NCBI GenBank assembly: GCA_963834135.1
Contig: CAWIAN010000005.1
Coordinates: 434,001-498,000, forward strand
From: Bog-257 sp963834135
Lineage (GTDB): Bacteria > Acidobacteriota > Terriglobia > Terriglobales > Acidobacteriaceae
Length of the DNA: 64,000 bases
Reading direction: 5' to 3'
A program made the position numbers and the translations under genes. How positions within the stretch are numbered: the stretch's first letter is position 1; the number at the start of each line of letters is the position of its first letter. The notes under the pieces were generated by a model. The model worked only from the letters and a program-made list of their open reading frames with translations. It was not told the origin of the DNA and ran no database searches. Below, one piece after another: positions 59,917-64,000 of this stretch.

Positions 59917-60513
59917 CTAGTGATTGAGTTGGGTATTGGCATGGCGAAGTCGATGTCCTAGCCATGCTTTGGCGGCCCGCCAGTCGCGCAGGATGGTAGC
60001 TTCGGAAACCCCCATGAGCTCAGAGATCTCGCTGACTTCGAGGCCGCCGAAGAACCGGCTTTCGACGATTGCCGCCTGTCGTGGCTCCAGACTAGCGAGC
60101 TCCACAAGAGCTGCGTCTAACGCCAGCAAATCGTTCTCGGCTGTGATCGGTCCATCCACCGCCTCGTCAAAGGTAACGAAAATTGCGCCCTCCCCGCCGC
60201 GCTTGTGAGCGTTGCGTCTCCGGGCTGCCTCTACCAGCAGCTGTCGCATGGCGCGAGCCGCGATTCGCTTGAAGTGCAGCGGCGATTCGAGCGGGATGCG
60301 GCAAGATCTAGCCAGCTTAAGGAAAGCCTCATTGACCAGAGCCGTGGGGCTGAGCGTGATATTGGGGTCTCCGCGCTTGACGGTTGCTGCCAGCCTCCGC
60401 AACTCCTCGTAGGTCACGGTGAAAAGCTGATCCAGCGCCTTTCGTCGTTCCTTCGCCTCATCAGATCGAGCTGGCGCTGCTGCTGCGGCACTTACAGAAT
60501 TTTGTGGCGGCAT
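59917..60513 (-). CDS. ECF sigma factor of the TIGR02999 (Sig-70_X6) type
   Basis: A 198-residue sigma factor: region 2 (LDQLFTVTYEELRRLAATVK, PTALVNEAFLKLARS, RAMRQLLVEAARRRNAHKRG) and region 4 (LVELASLEPRQAAIVESRFF, LEVSEISELMGVSEATILRD). No anti-sigma gene is adjacent; the kinase gene downstream probably modulates it, by analogy with other kinase-linked ECF groups. ATG 60513 is preferred (GAGAGAG upstream); the frame is open from a TTG at 60540. Confidence 0.85.
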   Translation of the reverse strand: MPPQNSVSAAAAAPARSDEAKERRKALDQLFTVTYEELRRLAATVKRGDPNITLSPTALVNEAFLKLARSCRIPLESPLHFKRIAARAMRQLLVEAARRRNAHKRGGEGAIFVTFDEAVDGPITAENDLLALDAALVELASLEPRQAAIVESRFFGGLEVSEISELMGVSEATILRDWRAAKAWLGHRLRHANTQLNH

Positions 60514-60651
60514 GACGGTTCTCTCTCGTCTTCTGCGCAATGTGAAGTGAAAGCGAACTAACGATTTGGGAAGCGAACCGGAGGTCGTTCCAGTTCCGAG
60601 AAGCCTACCACTCGTGTGGAACTAACTACAACCTATTTCGCCGGGGGAAAC

Positions 60652-61452
60652 ATGACAAAACGGGGCAGAGTATTACGCGTCCCAGGCGAAGGTCCGGGTC
60701 TGGTGATAGTCGAAGGACAGCAATTTTGGTTCGTCATGGACAGCATCTGGAAGTCGACAGTTCCGCCTGCGGCTGGGTTGATAGTGGAAGTCGGCCTTGA
60801 TGGCAATTCACAACTTATTGCAATAGAGGCAGTGGTTGGTGTTAGGGCAGATCAGCGGAATGAAGTAAACAGTCGGAAAGCCAAGGCTGTACAGATAGTG
60901 TCGAGGTTAATTGGCCGGTGCGGAATTATGAATTTAGTTGCGGTCAGCGCTCTAGCAGTGGCATGGTGCTGCGTAACCAATGTGTCACTGCAAGCCCCAC
61001 TTGTGGGTAGGCTGGACTTCACCTTCTGGCAGGTCCTTGGTCTCCTGAATGCAGGAAGTTCATTTCAGGCGGTGAATCTTCGCAATGGAATTGACGGTGT
61101 CGGATATTATGGTTGGCTCGCCGCCGTCGCGTTATCCGGCCCATTCCTTTATAGCCTCTGGAAAGACAGGCGAGCGCGCATCGGCGGCCTGGCTCCGTTA
61201 CTGTTCACAATCATAATTGGGTTGATGGCACGAAGCTGGATGCAAAATGCTTTGGCCGGAAGTTTTGAAACCTACGCAGATTTAGGTAGAGGTATGCAAC
61301 CAGATGTGAGTAAAGTCGTATCGCTCGGAGCGGGGGCCTACCTATCGATCATTGCCAGCTTGTATTTTGGCATTGTTGCAGTAGGCCAATTCTTCTCGGA
61401 GCGGTCCGGTGGCTCGAATGCCTCTGCGGGAACAAAGCGGGTGGCCGCGTGA
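60652..61452 (+). CDS. membrane protein of unknown function
   Basis: A 266-residue product starting at ATG 60652 after GGGGGAAA. The first ~80 residues form a small soluble beta-rich domain (GRVLRVPGEGPGLVIVEGQQ, LIVEVGLDGNSQLIAIEAVV); then come about four transmembrane helices (near 97-118, 155-175, 183-200 and 232-252). I do not recognise the family. Its coding DNA is less GC-rich and its codon use less biased than its neighbours', which may point to recent acquisition. It is divergent from the sigma-kinase operon. Confidence 0.65.
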   Translation: MTKRGRVLRVPGEGPGLVIVEGQQFWFVMDSIWKSTVPPAAGLIVEVGLDGNSQLIAIEAVVGVRADQRNEVNSRKAKAVQIVSRLIGRCGIMNLVAVSALAVAWCCVTNVSLQAPLVGRLDFTFWQVLGLLNAGSSFQAVNLRNGIDGVGYYGWLAAVALSGPFLYSLWKDRRARIGGLAPLLFTIIIGLMARSWMQNALAGSFETYADLGRGMQPDVSKVVSLGAGAYLSIIASLYFGIVAVGQFFSERSGGSNASAGTKRVAA

Positions 61453-61783
61453 TACTGGGGCACGAGATAACTTGTGGATTAGTTGCGATGAAAGGCTTTG
61501 CTTATAACCCGGGATCCGCAGACGTAACGAGTTACAGCCGTGAACCAGAATAGTTTGCTGCTAACAATCTCGCTCATTGTATTAGTCGCATTCTTTGCGG
61601 CGTGGCTTCATGCGCCGGAATTCGGCAGACAAGTGGGCTGACACTTACAAGGCTGGCCGGGCTCTGTTCATCAGAGTCAATCCGACCAATGCGAAAGACT
61701 CGTTGCTTCTAGAAGCTGAGCAAAGCGGATCTTCTAACTAACAGGCCGAACCTGTTGAATGGCGGGATCGACTCCTGGTTTCT
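61453..61783. other. 331-bp gap with a possible 33-codon frame
   Basis: A GTG-started frame at 61540-61641 encodes a 33-residue peptide with one hydrophobic helix (LLLTISLIVLVAFFAAWLHA), and a second frame 61610-61741 (43 codons) overlaps it. Neither has a convincing ribosome-binding site. The stretch may be a decayed gene or the promoter region of the TPR gene that follows. Confidence 0.3.
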
Positions 61784-64000
61784 ATGGTGCAGTTGCAACA
61801 ATCTGGCCACCGCTGCCGCCGCGATCAAAGTCGATGCGGCATCATAACAACGCTCGCGCTAACGATGGCGTTGTCCTGTTTCAGCGAAGCGCAGGAGCAG
61901 CCTCGGCCGGCTGACACATCCATTCTGCCGTTGTCCACGGCCGTGCTCCCGCAAGTTCCGGCGTCAGCATCCCAAGATGTCGCCGACTGTGAAAGATCGA
62001 TTCGCGATGCCTTTCAGCACCTCGATGACCTCGTGGTAGTCGAGGCTGCAGTTCCGAAGGCACAACATCTCCTCCAGATCCGAACTGACGCGCAGGGTGC
62101 GAACTGGTGCCAGACCGTGGACGCTCGTGAGGATCTGGCTGACTTGCAGCGCATCGTGGCTTTGAGTAACAGCCAGCGCTCGGCCTTGGCAGAGGCCGTG
62201 CGGACCATCGCTCCCGCTACCGGGAATCCAGCAGGGGAAGGACAAAACGCCACGACCTTAACGAAGTTGTCGGCGATGACCGAGGTAGAAGTTCATATCT
62301 TTGGTGATGATAGTCGCTGGCACGCTCAGGCTCTGATGGAGATCGGACGGATACTCATAGCCCAGCGTCAGACGACGGAAGCTGAGGCGAACTATAGCCG
62401 GGCGCTCGATATTCGTCGCAAAGTTCTAGGCGAAGTGCATCCTCTTTATGCCGATGTTCTGCTCTCACAGGCCGAACTGTATAGCTCGACCGCCAGCTAT
62501 GCGCAAGCGGAGCCGCTTTATAAACAGGCCCTGGAGATACAGAAGGAGACGCTGGGCGAGCAGAGCCGGCCGTACGCTACAACTCTCGACGAACTGGCGA
62601 CGCTTTACGTTTCGATGGGCCAGAATCAGCAGGCGGAAGCGCTCTACAAGCAGGCACTCGAAATTGAGAAGAAGAGTGTCGGCGAGCAGAATCCGCTGTA
62701 TGCAACTTCGTTGTGCAACCTGGGAGATCTCTATCGCTACATGGGCCGCTACTCCCAGGCCGAGCCGCTTTATGTGAAGTCGCTCAACATTCGTAAGCAG
62801 GCCTTGGGAGAGCAGCATCCTGACTACGCCCGCAGCCTGGATCGGCTGGCAGCGCTCTACGATTCGATGGGTCGCTATGCGCAAGCGGAGCCACTGTACA
62901 AGCAGGCAATCGCAATTCGCGCCAAGGCGCTGGGCGAGGAGCACCCCGATTACGCGCGAAGCCTGAATAATTTGGGTTTGCTCTACAAGGAGATGGGTCG
63001 GTACCAGGAAGCGGAGCCGCTGTACCTGCAGGCGCTGGCCATCCGCAAGAAAGTTTTCGGCGAGCAGCACCGGACGTATGCGAGCAGCCTGGACGACTTG
63101 GCGCAACTCTACCAGGCCATGGGCAAGTACCAGCAGGCGGAGGCGCTGTATCAGCAGGCGTTGGCTATTCGCAGGAAGACGCTCGGAGAGCAGCATCCCG
63201 CTTACGCCGCCAACCTCGACAACCTGGCTTCGTTATACGAAGCGATGGCCCGCTACGACCAAGCAGAAGCTTTAAGCCTCCAGGCCCTTGCGATTCGCAA
63301 GAAGGCCGTTGGCGAAGAGCACCCAGCGTACGCTCATAATCTGACCAACCTAGCCGAGCTTTATCAGACAATCGGGCGGTACGGTCAGGCGGAGGACCTG
63401 TACAAGCAAGCCCTCGCCATCCAGCAGAAGGTCCTCGGCGAAAATACCTCGGACTATGCGACGACACTGGACGCACTGGCCACGCTGTACGTGTCGATGG
63501 GTCGGAATCAGCAGGCTGAAGGCCTGTACAAGCAGGCACTCGAGATCGAGAAGAAGACGGTCGGGGAGCAGCACCCCTTGTACGCAACTTCGCTCTGTAA
63601 TCTGGGAGATTTATATCGCTACATGGGCCGCTTCTCCCAGGCCGAGCCGCTCTACGTGCAGTCCCTCAACATCCGCAAGCAGGCGTTGGGAGAACAGCAT
63701 CCCGACTACGCGCGCAGCCTGGATCGGCTGGCAGCGCTCTACGATTCGATGGGCCGCTATCCGCAAGCGGAGCCACTGTACCAGCAGGCGATCGCAATTC
63801 GCGCCAAGGCGCTGGGTGAGGAACATCCCGATTACGCGAGGAGTTTGAACAATCTTGGATTGCTGTACAAGGAGATGGGCCAGTACCAGAAGGCAGAGCC
63901 GCTGTACCTGCAAGCGCTGGCCATCCGCAAGAAAGTCTTTGGTGAGCAGCACCGGACCTATGCCAGCAGTCTGGATGACCTGGCTCAGCTGTACCAGGTG
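61784..64000 (+). CDS. exported kinesin-light-chain-like TPR protein (partial, runs off the window)
   Basis: An open frame of 739 codons with no stop starts at ATG 61784. It has a signal peptide (GIITTLALTMALSCFSEAQ after a basic N-terminus) and an N-terminal helical region (to ~residue 190). Then an uninterrupted array of 42-residue TPRs of the TPR_10/TPR_12 type begins: Y-A-x-S/T-L-x-x-L-A-x-L-Y-x-x-M-G-R-Y-x-Q-A-E-x-L-Y-x-Q-A-L-x-I-R. About 14 repeats are visible. An in-frame ATG at 61865 would cut the signal peptide and is less likely. It should be a periplasmic or surface scaffold; partners are unknown. The same-direction frames in other phases are shadows. Confidence 0.8.
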   Translation, partial: MVQLQQSGHRCRRDQSRCGIITTLALTMALSCFSEAQEQPRPADTSILPLSTAVLPQVPASASQDVADCERSIRDAFQHLDDLVVVEAAVPKAQHLLQIRTDAQGANWCQTVDAREDLADLQRIVALSNSQRSALAEAVRTIAPATGNPAGEGQNATTLTKLSAMTEVEVHIFGDDSRWHAQALMEIGRILIAQRQTTEAEANYSRALDIRRKVLGEVHPLYADVLLSQAELYSSTASYAQAEPLYKQALEIQKETLGEQSRPYATTLDELATLYVSMGQNQQAEALYKQALEIEKKSVGEQNPLYATSLCNLGDLYRYMGRYSQAEPLYVKSLNIRKQALGEQHPDYARSLDRLAALYDSMGRYAQAEPLYKQAIAIRAKALGEEHPDYARSLNNLGLLYKEMGRYQEAEPLYLQALAIRKKVFGEQHRTYASSLDDLAQLYQAMGKYQQAEALYQQALAIRRKTLGEQHPAYAANLDNLASLYEAMARYDQAEALSLQALAIRKKAVGEEHPAYAHNLTNLAELYQTIGRYGQAEDLYKQALAIQQKVLGENTSDYATTLDALATLYVSMGRNQQAEGLYKQALEIEKKTVGEQHPLYATSLCNLGDLYRYMGRFSQAEPLYVQSLNIRKQALGEQHPDYARSLDRLAALYDSMGRYPQAEPLYQQAIAIRAKALGEEHPDYARSLNNLGLLYKEMGQYQKAEPLYLQALAIRKKVFGEQHRTYASSLDDLAQLYQV
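62573..64000 (+). repeat. higher-order repeat: seven-TPR block of 882 bp, second copy cut by the window end
   Basis: Seven consecutive 126-bp TPR units (A-G) at 62573-63454 are followed by the same series A' to E' from 63455. Unit B (YATSLCNLGDLYRYMG) at 62699 recurs at 63581, exactly 882 bp on; units C, D and E recur at the same offset. Differences between copies are mostly synonymous, so the block duplicated as a unit and has since been under purifying selection. Confidence 0.85.

Noticed and set aside
61610..61741. 43-codon frame in the gap before the TPR gene
   Set aside because: It overlaps another short frame and has no ribosome-binding site or recognisable feature.
62573..64000. Possible CRISPR or satellite array
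   Set aside because: The 126-bp units translate in one open frame into TPRs, with mostly synonymous differences between copies.

Overview
The window reads as chromosomal DNA of an Acidobacteriota bacterium, probably class Terriglobia. This is an inference from gene content: two Oar-like TonB-dependent receptors with carboxypeptidase-regulatory N-termini, a TIGR02999-type ECF sigma factor next to a Ser/Thr kinase with a helical-repeat tail, a second kinase with a beta-propeller, DUF3300/DUF2950 and DUF5666 proteins, an ABC-permease/M1-peptidase fusion and a cupredoxin-like lipoprotein. I saw no rRNA, no complete tRNA, no insertion sequence, no prophage and no CRISPR array. Both ends are cut inside genes.

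Layout. 1-4.1 kb: a conserved small protein cut by the window edge, a CCA-adding-like nucleotidyltransferase with a histone-H1-like tail, a lone receiver protein and a ChbG/HpnK deacetylase. 4.3-7.7 kb: a tight operon of PLP decarboxylase, GHMP kinase and CPBP protease. 7.7-13.3 kb: a secreted unknown protein, NadE, a DsbA-like protein, two small membrane proteins and a PcaF-like thiolase. 13.3-15.8 kb: a UpxY/NusG-like antiterminator followed by a sugar transferase whose C-terminus is replaced by the end of a sigma54-activator (lid plus Fis helix-turn-helix). 16-21.7 kb: envelope proteins, MurA, a TPR protein, an aldo/keto reductase and bacterioferritin. 21.9-26.4 kb: an ABC ATPase and a permease/M1 peptidase. 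26.5-34.1 kb: a DUF5666 protein with a TonB receptor, a cupredoxin-like lipoprotein and a flippase overlapping a HEAT-repeat gene. 34.1-40 kb: TlpA and rhodanese, a Cys/Met-metabolism PLP enzyme divergent from a Crp/Fnr regulator, a receiver protein behind a structured leader, and PckA. 40-48 kb: a Ser/Thr kinase with propeller, a frameshifted TonB receptor and a multicopper oxidase. 48-57 kb: an unknown protein, DUF2950/DUF3300, YraN divergent from endonuclease IV, a GT-C glycosyltransferase and LeuS. 57-64 kb: sigma factor plus kinase, an unknown membrane protein and a long TPR protein running off the end.

The most notable observations are: (1) the sugar transferase-Fis chimera beside a specialised antiterminator; (2) a recurrent arrangement of a -10 hexamer, exactly 6 nt, then a GTG start at four genes, which predicts leaderless mRNAs; (3) an 882-bp higher-order repeat of seven TPRs; (4) a leader with two mutually exclusive hairpins before a receiver gene. 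All functions are from reading sequence motifs; no database search was run.
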